Below, one piece after another: positions 1 through 11,819 of a stretch of 64,000 bases of DNA; the first letter of the stretch is position 1, and each line of letters opens with the position of its first letter. Under the pieces are notes generated by a model. The model was not told the DNA's origin. It did not search any database and saw nothing but the letters and a program-made list of their open reading frames with translations. The position numbers were made by a program, and so were the translations under genes. Source of the DNA: Chaetorhynchus papuensis (lineage: Eukaryota > Chordata > Aves > Passeriformes > Rhipiduridae); contig VWYX01000857.1 in assembly GCA_013396525.1 (NCBI GenBank), positions 173,352 through 237,351 of the forward strand. The letters are read 5' to 3'.

Positions 1-871
1 TGCTGCAGTCTATCTTTTACAGCCCATCAGACTTGGTAAAATAGAAGAATCATGCAGAAGACCTTCACCTACAGTTCTGCAAAGCAGATGCTACTTATCC
101 ACAGGAAGGCCAGCAAAAATGCAACCTGCAACCATACCAATCCTTCCTCACGCTGAGCACATGAAGGAAGAGACAAAATCCTTACTTAATATTGGGAAAC
201 CATCTAAGTAACATTTATTCCAACAACTATAAACCAGTGCCATTTACAGAAAGTTCATACCTCTTTTAGCAATTGTGCCAGGGGGGCTTTTTAGCTATTA
301 ATGGACCATCAGTCACCTCAGCTCAGATAATCTGAATGATTGGGAGGGGCAGGTGTGGGCACCGGCAGGTGGGGAACACAATCTTCCAACCTTTCATTCA
401 CAGAAGAAACCTCTCCTGGCATCTTTGACCCATTTGTATCCCCACAGAACTGCCCTCTCCTTCAGAACTGTCCTCTGCTGCTGTGACTGGTTGGGGCAGG
501 GAAAGCCGAGAACGAAGAGCTACGTGAAGACCAGCACAGCATCCCTCGGTGTTTCCTACCCCAGGCAGCAAACCACGTGCAAGCACCTAAGGGGAAAGTT
601 TCTGAAAGCCAGTGTGTTTAGCTCTGGGAAAGGGAATGCTCTGGAGGGAGAGATCACGGCTCCTGATGCCCTGGAGATGGGAAGATTCACACACCTATCT
701 ATTTTACACTGGAGGGTTATCTCCAGAAAGGTGTCCTTTCCTTGTTCTTTCTGCTCCTGTCAGATCTGTCTCTTTTAAATCAACATGACTGACTCAGGAC
801 ATGAGACAAAGCCAGAGGCAGGGGCAGCCAAATCAGGTTAGGACAATGCAAAATTAGGACTCACCCAGAAG
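1..871. other. unique non-coding sequence, nothing recognised
   Basis: No repeat family, exon or RNA gene is recognisable here. The plus-strand open frame at 353-778 (141 codons) has no domain-like pattern and is crossed by an open frame on the other strand, so I read it as chance. Confidence 0.5.
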
Positions 872-925
872 AAAAAAAAAAAAAAAGGAAGATGAAGATG
901 AAGAAAAAGAAAGGAAACCCTGTGC
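872..925. repeat. A15 tract followed by GA-rich simple sequence
   Basis: Fifteen consecutive A at 872-886 run into GA-rich sequence containing GATGAA repeats. There is no AATAAA signal just upstream, so a retrocopy tail is not supported. It is low-complexity sequence. Confidence 0.85.
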
Positions 926-2459
926 ACTACATTGCTTTGAGCTTGAGCACAGGGTATTCCAGGCAAAGATCCTTTTCCTTTTCTTCAGCCTTTGTATTCT
1001 ACCTGGGTGTGCAGGGGCTGTGAAAGCTCCAAACACAGAATCTGAGCACTCCCCTGGTTAGGACATCATAGCAGGACACTGTAGCCCAAGTTGCTCTTCT
1101 TTTCTTCTCCTCCACCCCCAGGCCCATGAGTAGTCTGGGACTGAGGAGTTTCTGCAAGGTGCCTGGGGATGAAAACCCCATTTATATTGGAGGAACTGAC
1201 TTTTATCAGAGGGCTGCACAGTTCCTTACTGTGGGCTGGTATCAGAAGGACACATATCCCTCTTTGTCCCCCCCTTCACTTCAACTGTGTGCCCTTTACT
1301 GCCATTCCCAAAGTCAGAGAAGAGAATTTTGGCCCAAGCCTTTACAGAAGATAAAGTCTAAATGTCAGGTGTCTCCCTAGGCAAGCAGCAAACATTCCTT
1401 TCACCACAGAGCACTAGAGGATGAAAAATTAAATCCAAAAGAAAGCATGAACCATCCATATATCACTCCCTAGGCTTCGCGGTACTAACCTCTTACCAGT
1501 GCAACAAACATCCTGTGTTCAACTTGAGAAACAGTCAAAACACTAAAATATTTAAAATGCTGTAAACTAAGGAAAACAACCTTGATCGCAGCAAGTTAGT
1601 TTTAAGGAAGTGACACGACCTTGTGACAATGGAAAGGGCATAAAATGGGGTGAAATCTCACCAAAGGCACTACCTATGGCCAGAAACTGGTGATGGAAGC
1701 CAGGGAAAATCAAGGTAGAGCTGATTATGCCACCAGTGTGACAGAGAGAAAAAACCTGTTCTTTGGGGTTTTTTTCCCTGGTGTCCAAAGTGCAGGAAGG
1801 CATAAAGCAGCCCTCTGTAGTGTTAAACACGAGAAGAGATTCTGAAAGTAAAATCATGGTGTATGGCAGAAGGAGACAACGGAACAGCTCTGCCTAATGC
1901 CATCATCTCTATTATTTACATGTTGTTGTGTCTTCTCACTTAGGATATGTTCTATTTGGTGCAAGGGTCAGCCTGTGATCTATTTTCATACAACCTCAGA
2001 CACAACGGCACAAAAATAGAAAAAAATATTACAATCAAAGAAAATAATTTGTTTAATACAAGTGGACAAATGAATAAGCTGACTAAAGCCCTAAGCAGTC
2101 CCAGTCTTCATTCCCAGCAGACTTCATCAACCTCTAATGATGAACTAAGGGATCTGTTCCTTGGTTTGGCAACCACAACGTAACTTGCCCTGCCAGCAGA
2201 CCACTGTTGACTTGGATAACATGAAAATCTACATGGGATGTGTGGATGTATTTGTGTTGCTCGAGTTGCACAGAGAGTTTGGGAAGCCGCTCCTGTGGAA
2301 GCGTGGAGTTTATATTTGGGATGCTTGCAGAAGAATGCTCTGTCTGTAAAGTGTGCAGGTACAGAGTGAGGTAGGGAGTGCTTGGGAGAGATGCAGCACA
2401 GCCCCAGAGCCAGGACTTGTGTGTTTGCACATGTAGAGCCAGACTGGTGCAGAGATATT
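926..2459. other. unique non-coding sequence, nothing recognised
   Basis: Ordinary mixed-composition sequence. Small open frames on both strands overlap one another and show no family signature. No tandem or interspersed repeat is visible. Confidence 0.5.
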
Positions 2460-3295
2460 CGTGATTCAGAACATTTGCTTCTGCCATAGGGTTTGTTCAT
2501 TACAGAAGTGTTGGAGAACTGCCTGGATGAGAAATGTCAGTGGGGCACAGGCAAGTGGTGAGTACAGACGAAGGCCTTGTGAAATTGTGGGTAATGGAGC
2601 TGGCGTCTGACTGAGGTGGATGCAGTTGAGAATGTGGTAACAGCATTTCCTAAAAGGCAACACGCTGGCTCGTGACTGGGCTTTAAGGTCTCCCTCCACT
2701 AATGGTCTGACCACACCTCCTTGCTGCCTTTCCACTCAGGCTCCTGCCTGTAAAAGACCAATGATTTGTACCTCTGCAGTTCTGGATCTACAGGTGTGTG
2801 CACGCTTCAGGTGTCCTTGTCTGCATTCGGGAGCGAAGGGGTCTGTCTGTGCAGGGTGTGGAGAAGTCTGGTATGCACAGGAGGCCAAAAGAGAGGGAGC
2901 AGAGGGAAGCCTCTGCACGCTGTGAGGGGCTGTCTCTGGCAGCATGTAGCTGAAGGGTATGTCTCGTCTGTATTCTGGCGAGGCTTGCAGAGGCTGGCCC
3001 TCATGTAAAGGGCTGTCTGAGCCCTGTGTGCAAAGGAAGGAGGGCAGATGGGAGGTTGCAGAGGGGCTGTGGAGGAGGGGAAAATTGTGTTTGGCTGCTG
3101 GGCCATATGGACAGGTGAGTTGTACCTGACGGTGTGTGTGTCAGCAGCGGGGCAGGCGCTTGGGAAGTGCCTGGAGGTGATGGTGGGGGCTGGCTGGACA
3201 GGGGCTATGCAGAACTAGGGGCTGTGGGGAACAGAAGGTCGTGGGGGACTCTGTGAGCCTCAGAGGAGCAGCACTGCCAGGGTGAGCAGTGCCAC
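2460..3295. other. strand-skewed G-rich non-coding stretch
   Basis: The plus strand is visibly enriched in G over C, with many GGG, TGTG and GGAGG runs, and the skew strengthens towards the minisatellite at 3,296. No gene is recognised. The antisense open frames here are proline/cysteine-rich translations of the skewed composition and are not credible proteins. Confidence 0.5.
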
Positions 3296-3450
3296 AGGCA
3301 GGGAACTGGGGGCAGGGCAGTGTGGGCAGGGCGTGGGCAGCCTGGGCAGGGTGGGCAGTAGGGCAGCATGGGCAGGGTGGGCAGTGGGGCAGCATGGCAC
3401 AGGCAGGCCAGGCAGGGTGTGGGCAGCAGAGGCAGGGTGCAGGCAGGTCT
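3296..3450. repeat. GGGCAG-core minisatellite with G-quadruplex potential
   Basis: About 155 bp of imperfect GGGCAG/GGCAGG repeats. Within it, two directly adjacent 26-bp units (3,344-3,369 and 3,370-3,395) differ at one position. The first unit contains four GGG runs at 3,344-3,363 with loops of 2, 1 and 5 bases, a canonical G-quadruplex motif on the plus strand. The GGGCAGG core is reminiscent of the classic hypervariable minisatellite core described by Jeffreys. Confidence 0.85.
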
Positions 3451-3451
3451 T

Positions 3452-3655
3452 ATGGCCGTGCTCAGGCAGCAGAGGTGGCAACAGGACATCGGGCAGCGAG
3501 CCTGCCGCCCGCCCTGGCTCTGCAGCCACCCGGAGCTGCGTGGGCAGGGTCGGGCCGCCTGCAGGGACACTGCCCTGCCCGGGAGCTGCTGTGCGGCTCA
3601 GCCCTGTTTGGAGAGGCGCCCTGCCAAGGAGGGGTGGCCGTGCTGTGTGCCACGC
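3452..3655. promoter_or_regulatory. small CpG-rich patch next to the minisatellite
   Basis: About 14 CpG dinucleotides in 200 bp of GC-rich sequence, clearly denser than the flanks. It could be a small CpG island or only the GC-rich flank of the minisatellite. No TATA box, initiator or open frame linked to a known protein is visible. A promoter role is inference. Confidence 0.35.
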
Positions 3656-3794
3656 ATCACTGTAATACTTGGCAGTGCTCTAATTGCCACCTCTGGAGGC
3701 TGTGTCCCATCTCTGGCAGGAGTGCAGGAGACTTGGCAAGCCAAGGAGAGTACTCGCTGTCATGCAGCTTAGCAATACAGCCCTCACCTCTTTC

Positions 3795-3957
3795 ATGTTG
3801 TGTGCATTAATCCTCATAGGCATTCCCATCAAGAGCTGTTCCCCTCTCATAAAGGGGAACTGGGAGCTTGAAAAGATTGAATGATCTGTTCAAACTATTG
3901 GGCAGAGCTGAGAAAGGAACCTAAATCTTCGAGGGCCTCCTGCTGTGCTTTAACCAC
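3795..3957 (-). repeat. degenerate MIR-type SINE
   Basis: Read on the plus strand, the order of landmarks matches a reverse-complemented MIR (tRNA-derived CORE-SINE): GCATTAATCCTCATAGG, a run of C then AAAGGGGAACTGGGAGC, the ATCTGTTCAAA block in place of the usual acquisition-of-protection phrase, GCAGAGCTGAGAAAGGAACC, and finally CTGTGCTTTAACCAC. Divergence is high, as expected for a fossil copy. The family assignment is from memory of the consensus. Confidence 0.65.
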
Positions 3958-4179
3958 AAAAGGAATCCATCCTTTCCTGGTATGCTTGTGCAATGCATTG
4001 TTTTAAAATTATGTCCTTACGAGGTTGTACAGATGTTGCTGAGGGTTGCATTAGACCTCCAGAGCAATCTCTGATGGGGAAGACGTGAAGAAAAGACAGA
4101 ATGCAACTTGGGTCTCCAAGTCTCAGTGTGCTTGCAAGAGCATGGAGTGGAATCATATAAATGCTCCAAATGCTAGACT

Positions 4180-4290
4180 CATTTCCTCTAGGAGTAAACT
4201 AAGACATAGAGAAGCCCAGTTTGGCTTTAAATCGTATCTGTAAATCTGTGCCAGAAATTGAAGCAAAGCCTACTGTTGCTGATGTTCAGT
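4180..4290 (-). repeat. possible MIR-like SINE scrap
   Basis: The plus strand has AGTAAACTAAGACATAGAGA followed about 45 bp later by AATCTGTGCCAGAAATTGA. This order resembles the middle of an inverted MIR (fully conserved form: GGAAACTGAGGCACAGAGA, then GTGGCAGAGCTGG). Only short anchors match, so this is tentative. Confidence 0.35.
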
Positions 4291-5935
4291 TGATATCAGA
4301 AGCCCACCTCCTTCCCCAATTAGTTTAGTCTCAGGAAAGAGCCAAAGTCCCTTTATTTGCCACACAGGAACATCCCCCACTGCTACACACAGTCCCTCAC
4401 CATCCACAAGCTCTCTGGAAGGTTCCACTTGGAAAGTGGTGTCAGTAGAAAGATACTTTGACTGGTTTTTATGTCTTTCTCTACTGACTTTCCCTCTTTA
4501 AATGGATATTAACTCACAATGAACAAAATTTTATGTTCCCATCCACCAAAAGGAAAAGAAAGGAGGGATGAAGAAAACTAGAGAAAAATGAATGCCTATA
4601 TAATAAAACAAGTAGAAAAAGGGACTGGGTGGAAGGAAGACATCCATCCTATAAGAATAAGAAGTTAGCTCCATGGGGGTGCCAAGCAGATGACTTGGAT
4701 CAGCACTGCCATTCTCTAAAATAGTTGAAGGGTCATTAAGGTGCCCAGTGGTGCAATCATTGTGAGCTGCTGGAGACATGAGTAGCAAGAGACTCGATGG
4801 GGACTTTCATCAGGATTTCTTCTGCTGGTGTAGTGGATGGCCTCCATCTGACTTAGATGAGGATAGGGACAAGATCCTGCAACTGTTTACACTTGAGGTG
4901 TGAATATTCCTCCTTTCTCCTTGGGAGTGCTCCTTATTCCTCTGAGGAGCACTGACTTTCCCTAGAAACTTGTTCAGCTCTGGTGGAAAAGGATGATCCT
5001 GAACTTCTCCTTGTCATGATCAGCCTTTCTATCCATCTGCGAACCTCAGTCCAGTTCCCAGCAGGACAATTCCCTTGGGCTGCTGGAGCTTGGCTTTCTC
5101 AAAGCAGCAGCTCTAGCAGACTGGTGGCCCTGTGGCCATGATAAACTGCAGCCCAGCCAGGAAGAACAAACTGAGCCCAAAGCCTTCCTTGCTGCTCTGC
5201 CTTCCTTGACCCCACACAGTGAGCCACATTTCCCACTGCCCCTGCCTGCACAGGGAATCTGAGACCAGGGGATGGCTTGAAAGGGCCCTTGGCCTGACCT
5301 GCTCCAGGAGCCATTTATGTTCTTACATGCAATGCTAAAGCAGTGGCACCGGGTTTGTAAAGACTCTTTCTATGCTTGACATTTTTGACCTGTAGTTCCC
5401 AAGGCAGAGGAAGTGATTATAGCCATTCTCTTGCCATTTCCATCCATTCTGGTAGAATTATTTCTATGTCATGGTGCTGGGGCCCTGTGGAGACCCTCCT
5501 GCTCAGATGGCATTTGTGACTTCTTTCAGACAACACCCAGGCAAGAGAACGGAAAGACAAGAGATCAAAACATGATTTGGTGTGTTAAGTTTTGTGGAAA
5601 AGTGGGAAGAGCAGCTCCAATCCCTATGTTATTTGCAGTCTGTTTTGGCTTTGACTTCAAGGCCTGTTTGAAATCCTCCCGCAGAAAGATGCATCTTTCA
5701 AGGAACTCCAGTGTCTTGAATATGCTGAAAAAAAAATGGTATTCCCCGTTCCACACTCTATCAGTAAAATCTATGGGTACAGAACAGTAACCAGAGAGGT
5801 TTTTCTTCAGGGTAGAGGATGCACAAAGCACACAAGATCAGAAAGCTCTCTTAATGTTGAATTTGAAGTCTGCCTCTGTGGTAAATTAAAAGAGAACTGC
5901 CACCCAAAGAAAAGCAGATAAAGAAGCCCACATTT
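4291..5935. other. unique non-coding sequence, nothing recognised
   Basis: Mixed-composition sequence without clear repeats. The plus-strand frame at 5,413-5,790 (125 codons) has a hydrophobic beginning but no recognisable family, and a frame of 88 codons lies opposite it. I treat both as chance. Confidence 0.5.
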
Positions 5936-5939
5936 GTCT

Positions 5940-6300
5940 AGTGTGTTGGTCTTTACAACTCAAGAGTTCAACACTAATGAGTTATGGGTTGGCCCATGAA
6001 AACATAATGTGTAAATTAGGAATTTAATGATGTGTAAGATTAAAAGCTGTGCGGGGTTGCATTTATTTAAGGCTGCCATCTTGTGTTCAAAGAGGAATTA
6101 CTTTATCAGACAATGTCCCTTTCACTAGGTTTAAATTGATTCCGTTATGCGTGTTATGGAGGGTACTCAAGTGCCCGAGACTGCCAGCTGACAATATTTC
6201 CCACTAAATGCCCTTTCTGTAGCTCAGTTTGCAACTTCATAATGGCAAACATACTGTGCAGGCCATAATGACTCCATCCTAATTTACAGAAATAAATAAG
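5940..6300. other. candidate conserved non-coding element, AT-rich
   Basis: AT-rich but complex sequence free of simple repeats, with many TAAT/ATTA homeodomain-type cores (CTAATGAG, TTAATGATG, AATTAGG), a GGCTGCCATCTTG motif near 6,075 that resembles a YY1 site, and a CATAATGGC block near 6,238. This texture is typical of vertebrate conserved non-coding elements. Conservation itself cannot be seen from one sequence. Confidence 0.3.
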
Positions 6301-6461
6301 TGTAGATTTCCCTCCCTACATCCCTACCCATACATTTAGCTGCAGGAAAGCTCAGATTAAAGACAAGAGAGGTAAAAATGGAAGTCCTGCCTGTCTATTT
6401 GACTGGCTGTCCTGATGATTCACTTCCAAGTCTTCTACACCCACCCAACACCTCGTTCCGT

Positions 6462-6493
6462 CCAAACAAAACCCCAAACCCCAAACCCAAACC
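6462..6493. repeat. short (AACCCC)-like simple repeat
   Basis: About 32 bp of imperfect CCAAAC/CCCCAAA units. It differs from the vertebrate telomere unit CCCTAA, so it is not an interstitial telomeric repeat. Confidence 0.75.
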
Positions 6494-9058
6494 ATACTAA
6501 ACAATGAGGGGGACCTCTACATGTCCGTTTTCATTGCAATGTGTGTAGTTTACTTCTAGCTACTTGCATGGCAGTGTTTTGCAAACCAGGCTTCCTAGTT
6601 CTCCAGTCATGCCCTGCCAATGTTGGTAACCAACAAGGGGCTCTTTTAGGAGCTTGACACTGAGCCAATCATGCATGTTAGAGCTTCCTGGGATGGCAAA
6701 AGGACTCTTGGTGGGAAGGGCTCAGTCTGTTTTGTACACTCTGATCTGCACAGTTTTAAATTGCATAAGTCCTTCCTGATGCAGCAAAGAAAAAGAAAGG
6801 TGATTGAGTGTTCTGCAGAGCCTTGAGGGAGAAAAGTCTGGTCTGATTCAGTTCACGTACGTACCAAATTTTTAAGGCAAGGCCCAAATCAGCTGAGGCA
6901 TTCAGGCTTATTGTTAGGTAAACTGAGAGGCCCATGCTCCCCACTTAGCTATTTCCTGAGCTTGTGGGCAAGTTCCACCCACCATCCATTGGTTAAAACA
7001 ATCTTTCAACAGATGGGAAACCTGTTTTCAAAGCCTCGCCCTGCCTAATTTGGGCAGATCTAGGTGCTTCTCCTAGTAAAGTGGCCTGGCCATCAAGATC
7101 AGGACTGTATAGACTGACACTAGAGCTAAGATGATTGCTAATTCCATGGCACTTCCCTGAGCTGTGGCTGAACAAGGTGTCAGTCACTGCTCCAGGGAAA
7201 AGTGAAGTGAAACAGCGTCATGAGGAGAGGCTACACCCACAGAGATTCAAACCTGGGTCAAGTGGATTTTTAAGACAAGTGTCCCCCTGCAAATGAGTGT
7301 CCTGAACCCATGGGTATTGAGGAAAATACGACAGATGGTTAATGGCAAGGCAGTGGAGTAGTGAATCTCTAGGGAGGATAAGCTTCTGCTGCAAGTCTGA
7401 AGTTGGGAAGTTGATGCCCTACAAGAGATGTGGTTTAAGTCTTACTCCTTCCATTAGCATTTCCCGTTGAGATAGATGAGGCTTTATATTTAACATTTGA
7501 GCTACTGTGAATGCACAAAATGTGTTTTTAAAGTTGGGTCCAGATAGGACAAGTTTGTTTATATCTTTGTTTTCAGCTGACCAGATACGGATGATCCCAG
7601 CCTGAAACTATCCCTGTGTTTGGGTGCCACGTTCGCGTGTGATTTATTCCTCACTGCTTATTTACAAGAGCCATTTTTCAATAGCTGAATGGTATAGATT
7701 TTCATACTTTACTTTTTCTTTCTTAATTGGAGTAGAGACCATGCCTTACTCTCTGTTTAGGCAGTGTTTATCACTGAGTTGCTCAGAGTCCCAGAGGCAA
7801 GTTCAACAGAAATATTAGCAAGAAAGATATCTGTAAACATGGACATAGTTCATATTTCTGTTTTCAGCCTTGTTTCCTAGGGACACAAAAGTTACACAAA
7901 CACACTGTTTATCTGCTAGTCCCCAACTATGAGCTTTTGAGCTCCACTGGTCAGCATGGAATCAAATTTGGCAGAGGGCCAGGGCAATGGCAATACTTGG
8001 GGAAGAAAGGCACCAGTGAGTACTTCCACCGAAGAAAAGCTGGAGAGAAGATGCTACCCCTTGTTCTCTGGCATCTGACAGCTCCCCCATCCAAATCTAC
8101 ATATTTTTGGTTGAGTCACAGCATGTGCTGTCTCTTCCAAGCTGAAAGGCTGGAAAAGTGGTGTGAGGGCGTATGGGAGCATGATAGAAACCACACAGGG
8201 CAGGAGGAGGGCACTGCAGGGATGAAAAGAAGACTGGGTTTGGGTGTTTAAGGAGCATGGACGAGACCTGAAGCTAGAACAGCCTGGAGACTATGGGCTG
8301 GGGAAGGATTTGGGACATTACTATGGAAATACCATGGTGAGAGAAAGTTTCAAGTGTCACAGACAGGACATTTTGAGGTCTACAGCTGAAATTTGCAAGG
8401 TTTTATTGGTTCTGCATACAGAGCAAGCCACATGTGACTGACGTACTTAGTTTGTAGTTTTAATGTTGAGACAATTTTTTTTTAAAAGGTTTGCTTTTCC
8501 GTCTGTAATCTAGCAACTGTTTTATGGAAGTTCTTATGAGGGAGAGAGAGTTGCTCCAGAAAGCTCACAGTAATATTTGTTTATTACCTGCACTATGGGA
8601 GTCTGAGCCTCCAATGCAGCAGGCGCCATGCAAATACGCTACTGTTACAGTAAAGGCAGAACACTGCTGGAGGAGGCAGGGAGGCAACATTTTCCCTTGA
8701 GTACTTTATACAAAATAAGGATTTGGTGGTAAAGCAAACACATTTAAATGATGCCCACAGGGGAAAAGCTTGATTTTGGCCAAGAGAAGCTGGCTCCAGT
8801 ACCTGCTATATACAAAAACCAGAGTCAACCAAAACATTCTTCTGGGCTTTCTTCTGCCAGCTCCTGAGGTACCCAGAGGAAATTCGATGTGTACTGAAAA
8901 GCAGGTTACTACAGAGATTGTTCGCTTGCAAGAATAGCCTGAAAGCCTGTTCTGAAGCTGAACGCCAAAATGCCTTGGCAGTTCAGTCATTGACTGGCAA
9001 TCCTCCTCAGCCAGTGCATGTGCCTGCTGCTCTGCTGCCTATTTTTAACAGGATGCAA
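6494..9058. other. unique non-coding sequence with one possible SINE scrap
   Basis: No gene is recognised. The phrase AGATTCAAACCTGGGTCAAG at 7,222-7,260 looks like the B-box side of a tRNA-derived SINE on the minus strand, but no other landmark supports it. A T10 tract at about 8,468 is simple sequence. Open frames up to 104 codons have no family signature. Confidence 0.45.
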
Positions 9059-9059
9059 C

Positions 9060-9425
9060 TATTTATCATGTTTCTGGCTGCGATTTTTATAGTTGAGGCT
9101 CCTGCCATCCATCAACTCCAGACGATTTATGTGGGATAAGGGTTTCTCCCAGGATCGCTTCGAGCTCTCCAGACTAACAAACTGGCATGTGACTTTGCCA
9201 TCGGATCTGGGGACAACTCGAACGTTGCAGTGCAGTCCAAAGCCTCCATCTGGTCCAGCCACCGGTGTGTGTCACACAGCCCCTCTGCTGCTCCCGATGG
9301 CTCCGGCATCCAGCAGGCAGCATGCCGTGCCGATGGGAATGTCTTACCTGCTGCCTCGGCTCATCAGCATCACAGCTTTGCCAGTGCGCAGGGCTGGGAG
9401 CAGGCCCACGTTTCCTTTGTGCCTC
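9060..9425. other. CpG-retaining complex sequence, candidate regulatory element
   Basis: Around 16 CpG in about 350 bp at moderate GC, denser than either flank, in sequence without simple repeats. Frames are open on both strands over parts of it (9,093-9,470 plus, 9,059-9,262 minus), but none resembles a known protein and no convincing splice-site pair bounds them. A regulatory element or an unrecognised exon are both possible. Confidence 0.25.
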
Positions 9426-9544
9426 CAGCCCTTTGATGCTGCATCTCTAACATTTTATTTTAATTTTTAAAAAGGTTTGGGTCAGAGGTGAGAGAAACAG
9501 AAACATCCTGGTTGCTGTTTCTAATGTAAGACAGCATCAGGGGA

Positions 9545-9625
9545 CATGGTGAAATCCAGCTCCCGTTTCCTGTCCCTCACTGAGAGTTTTCCATTGACTT
9601 CAGTGGGGCTACAGTTTTCATCCCC
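9545..9625. repeat. ancient amniote interspersed repeat scrap (TTGACTTCAGTGG motif)
   Basis: TGGTGAAATCCAGCTCC, about 30 bp of spacer, then TTTTCCATTGACTTCAGTGG and a GTTTTCATCC tail. This phrase order recurs at about 54,255 and, shortened, at about 26,225. I recall the phrase as abundant in turtle and crocodilian genomes but cannot name the family with confidence. Confidence 0.4.
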
Positions 9626-11819
9626 TTTTGCTTTTAAAACTTTGCTATGAATTTAACAAGCTTTGAGATCCATGGGTTGTGCAGGGGTTGGGGTATTCTG
9701 TTTCTTATTTTACTCCAATTTCTTTTCAACAGATATAATATTGCTATTGTTAGAAATATAGGGAAGAAGGCAAAATCAAATAATGTTGTCTCTGCCATGA
9801 CAGACTAAAATAAAGCTTTTAGCAAGCATGAGCAAGAGAACCTTATCTCTTATGCATTATGAGACCAGATTCCAATACCTTTACATCTGTTTTTTAGGCC
9901 ACAAAATAACCCGCCCTGCTCATGGTGTAAAATATACAGAGCACATGAAAATAAGAAAATCTGGTTTATATCCACCAGCAAAAATAAAAAAGTATATTTA
10001 TTTTCAGTAGGACTCCCCCCCCAAATGGTATGATGATGGAAAATACCATAAATTTCTCAGCTGCTTTCACAAGTCAAGTACAAACCCCTTTTATTTTACT
10101 TCATTATTCTTGCAGACTCTCACCACAACACTCCAAATACCACAGAAACTGCTGCTGACAAGCCCTCCTTTGGTGTTATACACTGTAGCAAACTCATCCC
10201 TGCCCCTGTCCTGCTGTCTACACATCGTTTTCATGTATGGATATTAATTTATGTGTTCAGTAGAATACAAACGCTCCCCTGTCTCTATAAGTTATAGAAG
10301 CAATCATCCAAGGAAGCATCAGAAACTCTAAAGTCAATTCTGGTGTCATAATTTCATACTTTAACCTGAGATGCCAAATCATGGGGCTTTATAGATGAGA
10401 AGCGGGTGTGTGAAAGCACTCCCTTTTCAGAATTGCAGACTTTATTTCTCTATAAAACATATTTATGCTGGGAAATAATAAGTGGCTAACATGGCAGTGA
10501 AAAGGGGGATCTGTGTCCCTGGGACAGCTTTGGGAGCTTGCTCCGGTTCTGGGGAAAGGGAGCACTTGGAGTGCTCTTGGGCAGGGGCTGCTCCTTCTTG
10601 CTCTGCATCCCGTGCACGTAGCACATCGAGACTCCCAGGATCAGCCACGGTCTCTGATACAGATGCATTAATAAATAAACAACAGCAACAGCAGTAATAA
10701 CGTTGAGTAACCCTCTTAGCCTACCCTATAATGTTATGAGCAAGCTCAGGAGGGAGGGTTCATCTGAGCCTTCTCAGTCACATAAATCAGCCAGCCAGGC
10801 AGAAGGTTTCTGATGCATGCAAAACCCCCATCCATTAAGTCCTTTGGGTTCCTGATTTTGCAGCTGCTGTCCCTTGGCTAAACCTGACCATTTCTTGGGC
10901 TGCTTCATCCTCTCTTCTCAGCTAATTTTACACAGCACAGTTTTGCACCTTGACTTATGATACCTTTCAGCATTTTCCTCCCTAAGGTAACACAAAAATC
11001 CTCTAGAAAGGAAGTCATAGAGCAGTAAATACTATCTGGGATAACATTTCAGTAAGAAGAACTCTTTTATGGACCACCTAAAACTATGCCTAATGCAACT
11101 ATGGTCAACCCCTTCCCGTATTTGATTTGTGCATCTGGGAATGCAATTTTTTGTAGTGAAAAGGAATTGACTTCTGGGATTTTCTGTGTTTCATTCCTTT
11201 CCTCTTTCCTCCACACTGAGCTCCCGAAGATGATCAGCTCATCATGCTTTGTCTCCAGGTATTTCTGGAGTTACTCCAGCCACTGGCCACAGATGGGGGC
11301 CCCTGAGAGTTGTCAGTGTCTCTTGCTCCTGGTATAGCTTACACCCTACCCAAGGCACATCTGGGTCCTGCCAGTCAGGGGTGATTGGGACTGACTCAGA
11401 TTCCCAAACTCAGACCGTGATCCTTTTAAAACTGTGCTCTGGCTGGAAACCATGCAGCACCTTCTCCCAGCATCCACAGCTTTTGCTTATTACAGGATTT
11501 GCTACACTGCTCTTGAGTACCAAGTCATTTTGGATGACAATGTATTACCCCACTTACAGAACCTGGTTTAATTACCCAGTGTGTGTGTGGGGAAAGCAGG
11601 GGATGGGACACAGAAGCAGAATCTTTCATGTAAGGCAAATTCCCAAGCAACCAGCTAATAGGAGAACATTGAGGATGTTAAGTAGATTAGACACATCAAT
11701 AGAATCTACATAAGCGATGCCAAATTTAGTAACAGCAAAGGGGAAAACATTTTTATTTTAAGTCAGACTCTGCTAGAGCGGTGGCACCAGGTCTATTCAG
11801 GGTTATGTACTGTGTTTCT
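9626..11819. other. unique non-coding sequence, nothing recognised
   Basis: Contains a C8 run at about 10,015 and a short CAA/CAG-rich patch at about 10,676-10,696. The 154-codon plus-strand frame at 11,249-11,713 is cysteine/serine/tryptophan-rich translation of ordinary sequence and shows no domain. No interspersed repeat is visible. Confidence 0.5.

Noticed and set aside
3289..3810. 173-codon plus-strand frame with repetitive Gly/Gln/Trp residues
   Set aside because: The repetitive residues are the GGGCAG minisatellite translated. All three plus frames give similar pseudo-repeats.
6462..6493. possible interstitial telomeric repeat
   Set aside because: Units are AACCCC/AAACCC with no TTAGGG or CCCTAA copy.
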